Source: Paludibacteraceae bacterium (GTDB lineage: Bacteria; Bacteroidota; Bacteroidia; Bacteroidales; Paludibacteraceae). Taken from it: a stretch of DNA of 64,000 bases. The DNA lies in assembly GCA_016937795.1 (NCBI GenBank), contig JAFGVV010000046.1, positions 1 to 64,000 of the forward strand, read 5' to 3'. Shown here one piece after another: positions 16,007 through 25,203 of this stretch. Position numbers and translations under genes: made by a program. Position 1 is the stretch's first letter. The number at the start of each line of letters is the position of its first letter. The notes below the pieces were generated by a model, which ran no database searches, had not been told where the DNA came from, and saw only the letters and a program-made list of their open reading frames with translations.

Positions 16007-17167
16007 GATAAGAAGCTCGTCCGAAGTATATGCTTTGGGAAGTTTGCGGAGGTTATATTGCGAAGCCATGATTTCGCCGTATGCGCCGGCTGAGCGAAGT
16101 GCAATAATGTCGCCGCGTTTGGTGGCATTCATCACATAATCCTTGGCAAAGGTATCCGACGATTCGCAGATGGGCCCAACCACATCATAAGTTTCTTCGG
16201 CTTTGTCCGACGAAAGATTTTCGATACGGTGGTAAGCCTGATACAGCGCAGGACGAATGAGTTCGGTAAATCCGGCATCGAGAATGGCGAATTTTTTCGA
16301 AGTACCTTCTTTTACATACAGTACTTTCGAAATAAGACTACCACACTGAGCTACCACTGCACGTCCGAGTTCGAAATGCAATGTCTGACCGGGACGAAGT
16401 GTAAGATGTTCGCGGAAAATTTTAAAATAAGCAGCAAAATCAGGCACAGGGAAATGGTTCGGATGCTCGTAGTTGATCCCAAGTCCGCCACCTACATTGA
16501 TGTGCATCAAAGCCACACCACGACTTTCGAAATGTTCCTGAATTTCATTTACCTTTACACAGAGATCCTGAAAAGGCGTCATGTCGGTAATTTGCGATCC
16601 GATGTGGAAGTGAATTCCCACTAATTCAACATTCGCCAGCGTCTTTACCATATCAGTAACTTTGTCAAGTTCCGAAAGGTTGATTCCAAACTTATTTTCG
16701 TTCAATCCTGTAGTGATATAATGATGCGTATTAGCGCTCACATTCGGATTGATACGCAGCGCCACGCGCGCTTTTTTGCCTTTGGCAGCAGCCAATCCGT
16801 CAATCACTTCCAATTCGGGAACCGACTCCACATTGAAGCAGAAAATATCGTTGTCGAGCCCAAGATTGATTTCCCAGTCGGCTTTACCCACACCGGCAAA
16901 AACCACTTCCGAAGCAGGAATTCCCGCATCGAGTGCAGCCTGCACTTCGCCACCGCTTACACAGTCGGCACCCAGTCCGGCATTTTTAATAGTGGCCAAC
17001 ACCTGCGTGTTTACATTGGCTTTCATGGCATAATGCACTTTGAAACTGCCTTTGTGCTGGTTTATTTCGTCGAGCGTAGCCCGTAACACATTCAAATCAT
17101 AATAATAAAACGGAGTTTGTATTGCTCCGAGTTTATCTACAGGGTAATTTGCTTTTATCATATACAT
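16001..17167 (-). CDS. lysA: Diaminopimelate decarboxylase
   Basis: A 388-residue PLP enzyme of the alanine-racemase-fold decarboxylase group that turns meso-diaminopimelate into L-lysine, the last step of the pathway. The PLP lysine is Lys49 in HYAMKANVN; the middle segment VGIHFHIGSQITDM and the glycine-rich INVGGGLGINY bind the phosphate; GPICESSDTFAKD carries the C-terminal active-site cysteine. The final part GAYGEIMASQYN is typical. An alternative start two codons in (MIKANY) is possible. It follows lysC on the same strand with a strong terminator hairpin between them, so the pair may be partly coupled. The coding end runs into a TTAC microsatellite. Confidence 0.95.
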   Translation of the reverse strand: MYMIKANYPVDKLGAIQTPFYYYDLNVLRATLDEINQHKGSFKVHYAMKANVNTQVLATIKNAGLGADCVSGGEVQAALDAGIPASEVVFAGVGKADWEINLGLDNDIFCFNVESVPELEVIDGLAAAKGKKARVALRINPNVSANTHHYITTGLNENKFGINLSELDKVTDMVKTLANVELVGIHFHIGSQITDMTPFQDLCVKVNEIQEHFESRGVALMHINVGGGLGINYEHPNHFPVPDFAAYFKIFREHLTLRPGQTLHFELGRAVVAQCGSLISKVLYVKEGTSKKFAILDAGFTELIRPALYQAYHRIENLSSDKAEETYDVVGPICESSDTFAKDYVMNATKRGDIIALRSAGAYGEIMASQYNLRKLPKAYTSDELLIK

Positions 17168-17191
17168 TATTTATCAAAAAAACACTTTAAA

Positions 17192-17221
17192 AAAAGCCGG
17201 CTTAAAGCAAGCCGGCTTTTG
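17192..17221 (-). terminator. Terminator between lysC and lysA
   Basis: AGCCGGCTT and AAGCCGGCT form a perfect stem. On the minus strand it is followed by seven T and so should end most lysC transcripts before lysA. Confidence 0.85.
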
Positions 17222-17235
17222 TAAAAAACAATATT

Positions 17236-18549
17236 TTAGTTGAAAAGTTCGCGACTCAAAGCTTCGAGCGCGCGCTTCTTGTCCTCAGCGTTGATAAGGA
17301 ACGACACATTGTAATTGCTACCACCATACGAAATCATACGCACAGGAATGTCTTTCAGAGCAGTCACAGCTTTAGCCTGAAAGCCCACGTTTTCGTTAGG
17401 CAAATCGCCCACCACACAAATAATTATCATGTCGGTATCCACACTTACAGTACCAAGTTTCTTCAAATTATTTACAATTTCGTCGAGGCGTTTGGTATTG
17501 TCGATAGTAACCGACACACCCACTTCCGAGGTGGTAATCATGTCGATTGAAGTCTGGTACGATTCGAAAATTTCGAATACTTTACGCAGAAAACCATGAG
17601 CCAACAGCATACGACCCGATTTAATTTTAATCGCAGTAATATTATCTTTGGCAGCCACAGCCTGAATAGTACCTTTCTGACTGCGCATCGAAATAAGCGT
17701 TCCGTGTGCTTTAGGCTCCATAGTATTGAGCAAACGCACAGGGATATTATTCAGTTTGGCAGGCAGAATACAGGTTGGGTGCAGAATTTTAGCACCAAAG
17801 TAAGCCAGCTCGGCAGCTTCCTCGAAATGCAGATAAGGAACCGGTTTAGTACCTTCTACAAAGCGTGGATCATTGTTGTGCATACCATCAATATCTGTCC
17901 AGATCTGAATTTCTTCCGATTTAATAGCGGCACCAATCAGCGAAGCACTATAGTCACTACCACCACGTTGCAGGTTGTCAATCTCGCCGTAAAAATTGCG
18001 GCAGATATAACCCTGAGTGATATAAATCATTTTGTCGGCTTGCAGACTCAACTGTTTTTCCAGATTTTCGGCAATAAAAGCTGTATCCGGTTCCGAGTTT
18101 TTGTCGATACGCATATAGTCGAGAGCAGGCAGCAAAGCACTGTCCTCGCCTTTTTCTAATAAATAGAGGTGGAACATATTGGTTGAGAGCAATTCACCCT
18201 GTGCCAGAATAGCTTTTTCTTCGAAAAGCGTAAATACCGATTTCGAAAAAGAACGAAGATATTCAAAATGCGTTTTTATAATGGCTTTCGACTCGTTCTT
18301 ATATTTTTCAGTCGAGTAAAGATCTTCAATCACATCAAAATACTTCTGTTCGAGCGCATTGATACGTTCGAGTGCACCGGCACTGTTATTTTTGTAGAAG
18401 TAGTCCGAAATTTCAACCAGGCTATTGGTAGTGCCCGACATGGCGGATAAAACAACAATTTTTTGTTCGCCATCGCAAATAAGCTTAGCCACATCTTTCA
18501 TACGTGCTGCAGAGCCTACGGATGTACCGCCGAATTTTAATACCTTCAT
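17236..18549 (-). CDS. lysC: Aspartate kinase
   Basis: A 437-residue aspartokinase, first step of the lysine/threonine/methionine branch. The start MKVLKFGGTSVGSA is the kinase signature, QRGGSDYSASLIGAAI and the WTDIDGMHNNDPRFV segment complete the amino-acid-kinase domain, and two ACT domains follow (about 300-437), which usually bind the end product lysine or threonine. It is a stand-alone kinase without the homoserine dehydrogenase fusion. Genes lysC and lysA lie together but are separated by a terminator. A TACTTTTG promoter box is found on the minus strand at 18594-18601. No lysine riboswitch is visible in the 125-bp divergent spacer. Confidence 0.95.
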   Translation of the reverse strand: MKVLKFGGTSVGSAARMKDVAKLICDGEQKIVVLSAMSGTTNSLVEISDYFYKNNSAGALERINALEQKYFDVIEDLYSTEKYKNESKAIIKTHFEYLRSFSKSVFTLFEEKAILAQGELLSTNMFHLYLLEKGEDSALLPALDYMRIDKNSEPDTAFIAENLEKQLSLQADKMIYITQGYICRNFYGEIDNLQRGGSDYSASLIGAAIKSEEIQIWTDIDGMHNNDPRFVEGTKPVPYLHFEEAAELAYFGAKILHPTCILPAKLNNIPVRLLNTMEPKAHGTLISMRSQKGTIQAVAAKDNITAIKIKSGRMLLAHGFLRKVFEIFESYQTSIDMITTSEVGVSVTIDNTKRLDEIVNNLKKLGTVSVDTDMIIICVVGDLPNENVGFQAKAVTALKDIPVRMISYGGSNYNVSFLINAEDKKRALEALSRELFN

Positions 18550-18593
18550 CTGTTTCGTATTGTATTTTAATTAAATAAAACTATTTCGAGATG

Positions 18594-18601
18594 CAAAAGT
18601 A
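18594..18601 (-). promoter_or_regulatory. lysC: Promoter -7 box TACTTTTG of lysC
   Basis: TAnnTTTG match 45 bp before the start, in a spacer shared with the opposite promoter at 18625-18655. Confidence 0.5.
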
Positions 18602-18624
18602 ATACATTTTCTGAAATTATCCGA

Positions 18625-18655
18625 TTGGTCATTTGGATAAAATGATATACATTTG
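18625..18655 (+). promoter_or_regulatory. Promoter of the GH9/NodB gene
   Basis: TTGG, 19 bp, then TACATTTG: one mismatch to the Bacteroidetes consensus. The start codon is 20 bp on. Confidence 0.6.
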
Positions 18656-18674
18656 CAAATAAAAGCATCAAAAA

Positions 18675-21302
18675 ATGACAAAAAAGATATTTTTAACCTG
18701 CATTCTGATATTAAACAGCTACTTTTCAGCTTTTGCGCTGGATGCATGGATAAGAATCAATCAGCTGGGCTACACCCCCGACGGACTAAAGAAAGCCGTA
18801 TTGGTGAGTGAATCGGCCCTTGACTTTAAAAATTTCAGTATACACGATGCCCTCACCAACCAAAAATTAGCCGAATACAACACCTTCTTCAATTACGGAA
18901 AATACGAACCTTTTACCGATGTGTATGTACTCGATTTCAGTGCATTTAAAAGTCAGGGAGCTTTTTATCTGAAAGCAGGACATTTTTTTTCGCCTACCAT
19001 TTATATCAATAAGAATATCTACCAGCGCTCTGCCGATTTTTTGTTACAATATATGCGCAGCGCACGCTGCGGAGCTGATAATAGCAACACAGAGGCCTGT
19101 CATACTTCACAGGCATTCGAGATGTACGGACCTGATATTTTTGTCCCGGTCATTCCTCCTACGCCCGTTGAACAACCTAAAACAAGCAGCAAGAAGAACC
19201 AGAAAAAAGCTGTTCAGCCTGAACCCGAGTTTGTAAAAATCACAAAATTTGCAGATGTAAGCGGAGGTTGGCACGAAGCACCTTATTACCGAAAAAACAA
19301 TAGTACCGCAGCCACAAGTGTGTATCAAATGCTTTTGGCCTGGCAAATGAACCCTGATGCTTTTGGCGATACATATGACGAAAAAGGAATAAAAGGTGCG
19401 AACGGTTTGCCCGACATTTTGGATGAAGCCCTTTGGGGCATTCGTTGGTTACTAAAAATGAATCCCGCAAAAGACACGCTTTATCATCAGGTTGGCGACA
19501 ATCGCTTTGGACCTGCTACCGACCTGCCACGGAACGACATTTCCGACTACGGAAAGGGAAAAGCACAACCCATAATGCTGGCCACCGGAAAACCGCAGGG
19601 AAAGGATGATTTTCTGAATTATTCGTGGGGTATAGCTTCGTTGGCCGGAAAAATGTCGGCTACCTTTGCGCTGGGCGCCGAAGTGCTTGGTAAATATCAC
19701 TTTGCACTGGCCGACACATTATCGACAAAAGCTTTAGACCTTTACGCATTGGGAAAAGAGCAACCCGGTGTTTGTCAGGAAACACCCGGAAGTGAAGCAC
19801 CTTACATAGCCGAAGATAACTGGGCTGACGATATGCAGTTAGCCGCTTATCAGCTTTATTTCCAAACTTTAGAGCCCGAATATCTGCACGACGCTTTACA
19901 ATTCGGACGCATGGAGCCTGTTTCCCCATGGGTTTATGCCGACACAGCAGCACATTATCAATGGTATCCGTTTATCAATATCGGTCATATTATGCTCAGT
20001 AATATGGAAAAACCCGAAATAAAAAACGAATTTAGCGAAAACATAAAAGCATCCCTCCATCGTGCCAATCTGAAACGCTCACAATCGCCATTTCAGGTAG
20101 CTACGCCATCCATTTTAAATTCGAACAACTATGTAGTTGCCCTCGCCACGCAATGTCAGCTCTATCGCAAATTTACCGGCGACAGCACATTTACCGAACT
20201 CGAAACAGCCCTGACCGATTGGCTCTTTGGCTGCAACCCATGGGGAATAAGCATGGTAACAGGACTTCCCAAAACAGCTAAATCGCCTGAGAATGTATTT
20301 TCGGCAACCAACAGACTGAACGGAGAAAAACCATTTGGTGCGCTTATTAACGGACCTGTATCGCAAAACACATTCGACAGGTACAAACCGGAAAACTTTG
20401 GCGGAAAAGATATTTTTGAACGTTTCCATAGCTGGCGGGGCGTGTATCACGACGATGCAAACGACTATATAACCAACGCTCCCACCCTCGATGGCACTGC
20501 TTCGCTCATGTATTTACTGGCAGCCAAACAGTATGAGTCCGGCGGACTACTCAACGACTACAATGAATACCGCTCAGGCGCTATCACACGTACTAATCCT
20601 CAGAAGAAACAAATTACAATTGTTTTCAGTGGACATCAATTTGTCGATGGTAAACGTGCTATTGCCAAAATACTGAAAAAACAAAAAGTGAAAGCTTCGT
20701 TTTTCCTGACAGGCGATTTTCTGAGAAACAGACGACATAAAAAACTTATCAGTCGCATCCAAAAGGACGGACATTATATCGGGGCGCATTCAGATCGCTA
20801 TTTACCCTACTGCGACGAGCAAAACCCTACACAAGTACGTGTAAGTAAATCACAATTTGTGAATGATTTGCGGGCCAATTTCAAAGCACTTGAAAAGAAA
20901 AAAATCGGCAAACCGGAGGCTCCGTTTTTTATGGCGCCACACGGACTTGTGAATGACAGTATCAGTCGTTGGGCACACGAAGCAGGTCTGATCCTGATTG
21001 GGAATACGCCTGGCAGCGGTTCGCAAAACGATCAGAGCATACCCGAAATGCGTGCCGGATATTATTCCAGTCCCGAAATTTTCAACCGCATACTGGAAGT
21101 GGAGAGTCGCGGTGGTCTCAACGGACACATTCTGCTTTTCCACACTGGCAGCGACAAACGACGTAGCGATAAGTTTTACAAACGCCTCGACCCGCTGATT
21201 CGCGAACTAAAGAAGAAAGGATACGTGTTTACCGACTTATACGAATCGACAGGTATTATTGAAAAGATAGCGGAGGATAAAAACAAAAAAAGGAAGCACT
21301 GA
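18675..21302 (+). CDS. Secreted GH9-fold and NodB-fold fusion protein, probably non-catalytic
   Basis: An 875-residue protein with a signal peptide (1-21, ending FAL). Residues 22-105 are the Ig-like CelD_N domain of family 9 glycoside hydrolases (INQLGYTPDGLKKAVLVSE), 115-625 the (alpha/alpha)6 GH9 fold, and 640-860 a polysaccharide-deacetylase (NodB, CE4) fold. The catalytic residues are not conserved: the GH9 DAGD motif after GGW reads E201-A-P-Y204, and the acid of the NE motif is Ala602 in TNAPTLDG. In the NodB part the TFDDG motif reads VFSGH (650-654) and the second His of HSxxH is Tyr709. Family 9 enzymes cut beta-1,4-glucan and NodB enzymes deacetylate amino sugars; this protein more likely binds glycan without cutting. 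No T9SS sorting domain is seen. Confidence 0.75.
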   Translation: MTKKIFLTCILILNSYFSAFALDAWIRINQLGYTPDGLKKAVLVSESALDFKNFSIHDALTNQKLAEYNTFFNYGKYEPFTDVYVLDFSAFKSQGAFYLKAGHFFSPTIYINKNIYQRSADFLLQYMRSARCGADNSNTEACHTSQAFEMYGPDIFVPVIPPTPVEQPKTSSKKNQKKAVQPEPEFVKITKFADVSGGWHEAPYYRKNNSTAATSVYQMLLAWQMNPDAFGDTYDEKGIKGANGLPDILDEALWGIRWLLKMNPAKDTLYHQVGDNRFGPATDLPRNDISDYGKGKAQPIMLATGKPQGKDDFLNYSWGIASLAGKMSATFALGAEVLGKYHFALADTLSTKALDLYALGKEQPGVCQETPGSEAPYIAEDNWADDMQLAAYQLYFQTLEPEYLHDALQFGRMEPVSPWVYADTAAHYQWYPFINIGHIMLSNMEKPEIKNEFSENIKASLHRANLKRSQSPFQVATPSILNSNNYVVALATQCQLYRKFTGDSTFTELETALTDWLFGCNPWGISMVTGLPKTAKSPENVFSATNRLNGEKPFGALINGPVSQNTFDRYKPENFGGKDIFERFHSWRGVYHDDANDYITNAPTLDGTASLMYLLAAKQYESGGLLNDYNEYRSGAITRTNPQKKQITIVFSGHQFVDGKRAIAKILKKQKVKASFFLTGDFLRNRRHKKLISRIQKDGHYIGAHSDRYLPYCDEQNPTQVRVSKSQFVNDLRANFKALEKKKIGKPEAPFFMAPHGLVNDSISRWAHEAGLILIGNTPGSGSQNDQSIPEMRAGYYSSPEIFNRILEVESRGGLNGHILLFHTGSDKRRSDKFYKRLDPLIRELKKKGYVFTDLYESTGIIEKIAEDKNKKRKH

Positions 21303-21322
21303 AAAGTACTACCTTTTAACCG

Positions 21323-21397
<75 letters not shown>

Positions 21398-21411
21398 GTG
21401 TTTTGCGGTTG

Positions 21412-21419
21412 CAAAGATA
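21412..21419 (-). promoter_or_regulatory. Promoter -7 box TATCTTTG of tRNA-His
   Basis: Exact TAnnTTTG, 15 bp before the tRNA 5' end. Confidence 0.65.
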
Positions 21420-21510
21420 GCACAGCCTTTGATTATACGCAATAGCTGAAAGGAAAAAAAATATATTTTTTACACTTAGCTGATTATCAATTAAAAAACA
21501 AAGTACAAAA

Positions 21511-22194
21511 ATGAAATTTCTGCTTACCAATCCCGAAATCGACCAACAAATTACCGAAATAAAACGTAAAATTCGCCTTTCGATGAATGGCATTGTCTCC
21601 GAAAGCATGGAAGCAGGTGGTATTGTGTACAAACAAAACTTTGGTGTAGCCATTCCCCGTCTGCGCGAACTGGCAGCTGCATACGACGCAAATCACGACC
21701 TGGCACAAAGACTCTGGATGCTAAAAATACGCGAGACCATGATCATGGCAACATTGCTCGAAGACCCTGAGAAATTCAGTATCGAGAATGCCCGTCAATG
21801 GCTGAGCGACATTCATCAATCGGAACTTATGGAACAATGTGTAATGAATACTTTCATCAAAACACCCTTTGCAAACCAACTTATTGCCGACACAATAGCA
21901 TCGGAACAGCTTTGGAGCAGGGTTAGCGGATTTGTAATGGCCGCACGACTTCACGCAAAAATCCCCGACAAGTTAGTCGATGATCTGCTAAGCAAAGTGA
22001 AACAATACAGTCGGACGGACGAATATCATTTATACAGAAGTATGGGTCTTTGTATGGCCCGGCTTTGCAGACGCAATACGGAAACAGCCAAGAAAATCAG
22101 CGAATTCTGCACACAAAATCTTTCTGACAAAAACGACGCTCAACGCTACATTTCGGAAGAAGTTCGTCAGGAAATTTTATTTTTGAATAACTAA
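21511..22194 (+). CDS. DNA alkylation repair protein, AlkD/HEAT type
   Basis: A 227-residue all-helical protein like the DNA-alkylation-repair (AlkC/AlkD) HEAT-repeat glycosylases: segments VYKQNFGVAIPRLRELAAAY, LWMLKIRETMIMATLLEDP and LWSRVSGFVMAARLH correspond to the successive helical repeats. AlkD removes 3- and 7-alkylpurines by wrapping around the duplex. The catalytic Asp/Trp pair of AlkD is not obvious in this divergent Bacteroidetes branch, so the activity is uncertain. It follows tRNA-His on the opposite strand and is 53 bp before the Fur-family gene, which has its own promoter. Confidence 0.75.
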   Translation: MKFLLTNPEIDQQITEIKRKIRLSMNGIVSESMEAGGIVYKQNFGVAIPRLRELAAAYDANHDLAQRLWMLKIRETMIMATLLEDPEKFSIENARQWLSDIHQSELMEQCVMNTFIKTPFANQLIADTIASEQLWSRVSGFVMAARLHAKIPDKLVDDLLSKVKQYSRTDEYHLYRSMGLCMARLCRRNTETAKKISEFCTQNLSDKNDAQRYISEEVRQEILFLNN

Positions 22195-22220
22195 TATCAA
22201 AGAAATTACTCAAAAAATTG

Positions 22221-22228
22221 TATTTTTG
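22221..22228 (+). promoter_or_regulatory. Promoter -7 box TATTTTTG of the Fur-family gene
   Basis: Exact TAnnTTTG, 20 bp before the ATG at 22248. It rules out the earlier in-frame start at 22218. Confidence 0.6.
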
Positions 22229-22247
22229 CAGGTGGTTACAGAACAAT

Positions 22248-22703
22248 ATGAAAGAAGATCTCACATTTGAAGCTGTAAAGGAAGTTTTTACAAACTATTT
22301 ACAACAAAAAAAACATCGTAAAACGCCCGAACGCTTTGCCATCCTGAAACAGATATTTGACAACGAAGGACATTTCGATGCTGAGTCGCTGTACAACCAT
22401 ATGCAAAACGAATATCGTGTAAGTCTGGCTACTGTTTACAACACCCTCGATTTACTGCTCGACTGCGGACTATTAGTAAAACATCCCTTTGCCGGACAAA
22501 CCTCACAATTCGAAAAAACATTTGGCAACAGCATTCACCATCATTTAATATGCACAAAATGCGGTTCAATAAAAGAATTTTCTGATAAAAAGATTCGCAC
22601 TGCGATTCAATCAAAAACATTCAGCGGGTTCGAGAGTTCACATTACTCTCTGTATCTTTACGGCTTATGCAAAAAATGCAAATCTCAACAAAAAAAGAAA
22701 TAA
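22248..22703 (+). CDS. Fur-family metal-dependent repressor
   Basis: A 151-residue Fur-family protein: winged helix (about 1-85, with RKTPERFAILKQIF and the recognition helix SLATVYNTLDLL) and dimer/metal domain with HHHLICTKCGSIKEF, an HHH metal site followed by a CxxC, and a second CKKC near the end (CxxC pair for structural zinc). It could be Fur, Zur or PerR; the residues seen do not settle this. The ATG at 22248 was chosen because a promoter box overlaps the upstream part of the frame. purA follows 28 bp later and may share the transcript. Confidence 0.92.
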   Translation: MKEDLTFEAVKEVFTNYLQQKKHRKTPERFAILKQIFDNEGHFDAESLYNHMQNEYRVSLATVYNTLDLLLDCGLLVKHPFAGQTSQFEKTFGNSIHHHLICTKCGSIKEFSDKKIRTAIQSKTFSGFESSHYSLYLYGLCKKCKSQQKKK

Positions 22704-22731
22704 CAATATTGACTACAATATAAATAAACAC

Positions 22732-23994
22732 ATGAAAGTAGATGTTTTATTAGGCCTCCAGTGGGGCGACGAAGGAAAAGGAAAGGTTGTGGACGTACTC
22801 ACGCCAGGTTACGATTTGGTAACGCGCTTTCAGGGAGGCCCCAATGCCGGACATACGCTTGAGTTCGAAGGCAAAAAATTTGTACTGCGTTCAATTCCTT
22901 CAGGAATTTTTCAGGGCGGAAAAGTAAATGTAATTGGCAATGGTGTGGTCCTCGACCCTGCATTGTTCAAAGCCGAAATTGAAGCGCTCGAAGCTTCGGG
23001 ACACCCGCTCACCGAACGTTTGAAGATTTCGAAAAAGGCACATCTCATTCTCCCTACACACCGTTTGCTCGATGCCGCTTACGAATCGGCTAAGGGCGAA
23101 GGAAAAATCGGCACTACAGGAAAAGGAATCGGCCCGACTTATACTGACAAAATAAGCCGCAACGGTGTACGCGTAGGCGACTTACTACACAATTTCGACG
23201 AAAAATATAAAGTTGCCGTGAACCGTCATCTCGACATACTAAAACAATATGATTTCAGCTACGACCTCGAAACACTCGAAAAAGAATGGTTTGCCGGTAT
23301 CGAAACCATCAAACGTTTCGAACTTATCGACAGCGAGCACTATGTAAATGCAGCAATCAAAGCTGACAAAAAAGTATTGGCCGAAGGCGCTCAGGGCACC
23401 ATGCTCGACATCGACTTTGGCTCGTATCCTTTCGTTACTTCATCGAATACCATTTGCGCAGGCGCCTGTACAGGCCTTGGTGTGGCTCCACGCAACATCG
23501 GCGAGGTGTATGGTATTTTCAAAGCATACTGCACCCGCGTGGGCAGTGGCCCGTTCCCTACTGAACTATTCGACGAAACAGGAGACGAAATGCGCAAAAT
23601 AGGCTTCGAATTTGGCTCCGTAACAGGTCGCCCCCGTCGTTGTGGCTGGATTGACCTTGTTGCACTGAAATATGCCGTAATGATCAATGGCGTTACACAG
23701 CTTATCATGATGAAGAGCGACGTGATGGATACTTTCGAAACCATCAAAGCCTGCGTGGCTTACAAAATCGATGGCGTGGAAACCGAAAACTTCCCCTTCG
23801 ACCTGAGCGATGGCGCCGAACCTGTTTTTGTTGAAATGCCGGGTTGGAAAACCGATATGACAAAAATGCAATCGGAAAATGAATTCCCTGAAGAGTTTAA
23901 TGCTTACCTGAACTTCCTCGAAGAAGAACTGGAAGTACCTATTAAAATAGTATCTGTGGGCCCCGACCGTGCACAGACAATAATTAGAGAGTAA
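22732..23994 (+). CDS. purA: Adenylosuccinate synthetase
   Basis: A 420-residue GTP-dependent enzyme that joins IMP and aspartate, the first committed step to AMP. The start MKVDVLLGLQWGDEGKGKVV holds the GDEGKGK phosphate loop with its catalytic Asp and Lys; GPNAGHTL with the catalytic His, TTGKGIGPTYTDKISR and the IMP loop all follow. Near the end SVGPDRAQTI closes the fold. Full length. It follows the Fur-family gene at 28 bp and is ended by a strong terminator that is directly followed by a palindromic repeat. Confidence 0.96.
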   Translation: MKVDVLLGLQWGDEGKGKVVDVLTPGYDLVTRFQGGPNAGHTLEFEGKKFVLRSIPSGIFQGGKVNVIGNGVVLDPALFKAEIEALEASGHPLTERLKISKKAHLILPTHRLLDAAYESAKGEGKIGTTGKGIGPTYTDKISRNGVRVGDLLHNFDEKYKVAVNRHLDILKQYDFSYDLETLEKEWFAGIETIKRFELIDSEHYVNAAIKADKKVLAEGAQGTMLDIDFGSYPFVTSSNTICAGACTGLGVAPRNIGEVYGIFKAYCTRVGSGPFPTELFDETGDEMRKIGFEFGSVTGRPRRCGWIDLVALKYAVMINGVTQLIMMKSDVMDTFETIKACVAYKIDGVETENFPFDLSDGAEPVFVEMPGWKTDMTKMQSENEFPEEFNAYLNFLEEELEVPIKIVSVGPDRAQTIIRE

Positions 23995-23999
23995 AAAAA

Positions 24000-24026
24000 T
24001 AACCCCTAACCCCTAAAGGGGGATAG
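24000..24026 (+). repeat. CCCCTAACCCC-type short dispersed repeat
   Basis: AACCCCTAACCCCTAAAGGG with GG. Related copies: 9662-9690, 27229-27250, 27342-27364, 38761-38778 and 57342-57364, usually in spacers or at gene ends. Confidence 0.7.
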
Positions 24027-24041
24027 GAAGTGAAATAAATG

Positions 24042-24073
24042 AAAGTCATCCGGTTTAAGGGTGACTTTTTTTT
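24042..24073 (+). terminator. purA: Terminator of purA
   Basis: AGTCATCC and GGGTGACT form the stem (one wobble), followed by eight T. Confidence 0.85.
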
Positions 24074-24104
24074 ATCGGCTGACCGGAAATACCGGTCTGA
24101 CGAT
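24074..24104 (+). repeat. GACCGG-AAATA-CCGGTC palindrome, copy 1
   Basis: Core arms GACCGG and CCGGTC around AAATA, extended by ATCGGCT and TGACGAT outside. It touches the T run of the purA terminator. Copies 2 and 3 lie at 28459-28511 and 33831-33874. Confidence 0.85.
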
Positions 24105-24186
24105 AAAAACTCCGACATTCTGTCAGTACAGGTATTTGGCAAAGATTTTGACAGAGAAAGCACATAATTTTAAAACAGAAAAAAAC

Positions 24187-24867
24187 ATGATGGGAATTTA
24201 TATCATTTTCGGTGTTTTCGCACTGATTAGTTGGGCAGTATCGGCCAATCTTCAATCGAAATTTAAAAAGTATTCGAAGATACCTTTGGCTTATGGTATG
24301 ACAGGTCGGGAAGTGGCTGAGAAAATGCTGCGGGACAATGGCATTTACGATGTAAAGGTAATTTCTACTTCGGGTCAACTTACCGATCATTACAATCCTG
24401 TAAACAAAACTGTAAACCTCAGTGAAGGCGTTTATGCGTCGAACTCAGTGGCTGCTGCTGCGGTAGCTGCTCACGAGTGCGGACATGCCGTGCAACACGC
24501 CACAGCTTATGCACCACTTACTATGCGCTCGAAACTGGTTCCTGTGGTTAGCTTTGCATCAAACTGGATGCAGTGGGTTTTACTTGCAGGCATCCTTATG
24601 CTCGAAACATTTCCACAATTAATGCTTGCGGGTATAATTCTATTTGCTATCACAACACTGTTCAGTTTCATCACTCTTCCTGTGGAAATAAACGCCAGTA
24701 GTCGCGCCCTTGCCTGGCTCAGCAATGCAGGTATCACTAATTACGAAACCAACGGCCCTGCCCGCGATGCTCTCAAATCGGCTGCATACACCTATGTGGT
24801 AGCTGCACTTGGCTCATTGGCCACATTAGTATATTACATTTTAATGTTTTTGGGAAGAAGAGACTGA
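24187..24867 (+). CDS. YugP-family zinc metallopeptidase, membrane protein
   Basis: A 226-residue membrane protein. A transmembrane helix at about 4-20, then GREVAEKMLRDNGI, and the zinc-binding HECGH at 96-100 in AAAAVAAHECGHAVQH; two further hydrophobic helices (about 125-165 and 205-222). This is the neutral zinc metallopeptidase (YugP, Zn_peptidase_2) family of unknown substrate; members are small and usually chromosomal. The frame is open back to 24061, but the upstream part lies within the palindrome and the protein family starts at this ATG (24187 or the next codon, 24190). A terminator that belongs to repeat copy B follows. Confidence 0.88.
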   Translation: MMGIYIIFGVFALISWAVSANLQSKFKKYSKIPLAYGMTGREVAEKMLRDNGIYDVKVISTSGQLTDHYNPVNKTVNLSEGVYASNSVAAAAVAAHECGHAVQHATAYAPLTMRSKLVPVVSFASNWMQWVLLAGILMLETFPQLMLAGIILFAITTLFSFITLPVEINASSRALAWLSNAGITNYETNGPARDALKSAAYTYVVAALGSLATLVYYILMFLGRRD

Positions 24868-24888
24868 TCCTCTTGCAGAAAGTAAGAA

Positions 24889-25100
24889 AGTAAGAAAGTA
24901 AGGAGCAAGTGGCTGGTAGTCGCTTGTTTTTTTATCGAATTAAGACCAAAGACCAAAGAATAAAGACAGACTTAAAACACGGAGACACTGAGACACAAAG
25001 ATCGCGAATAATTAAGAGTACTGAACGATTGATTTTATGAGAATCACTTCCGGAGCGCAAAATCTTCAAATCTCAAATCTCAAATTTTCAAATTGAAACC
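24889..25100 (+). repeat. 212-bp repeat, copy B
   Basis: Same element as 15752-15960 in the opposite orientation. It starts TAAGAAAGTAAGGAGCAAGT, goes through the terminator hairpin, and ends CAAATTTTCAAATTGAAACC. No coding frame spans it. The rest of the 477-bp spacer up to rplM holds the rplM promoter and leader. Confidence 0.85.
24903..24933 (+). terminator. Terminator of the YugP-family gene (part of repeat copy B)
   Basis: GAGCAAGTGGCT pairs with AGTCGCTTG and is followed by seven T. Confidence 0.75.
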
Positions 25101-25172
25101 TTAAACGCGAACCAACGGACAGTGACCGAAGGGAGATAAACTTTGAAACAAAAAAGTTTTTTACTGCATATA

Positions 25173-25203
25173 TTTGGTAATCAAAAGAAATTCAGTATCT
25201 TTG
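25173..25203 (+). promoter_or_regulatory. Consensus promoter of the rplM operon
   Basis: TTTG, exactly 19 bp, then TATCTTTG: a full match to the Bacteroidetes promoter. It leaves a 5' leader of about 130 nt, room for feedback control by a ribosomal protein. Confidence 0.85.

Noticed and set aside
18550..18674. Lysine riboswitch upstream of lysC
   Set aside because: The spacer is only 125 bp, shared with a divergent promoter, and shows none of the expected stem pattern.
22218..22247. Upstream start of the Fur-family gene
   Set aside because: It overlaps a promoter -7 box.
24061..24186. N-terminal extension of the YugP-family protein
   Set aside because: The added 42 codons lie in the purA terminator and a palindromic repeat; the family starts at 24187.
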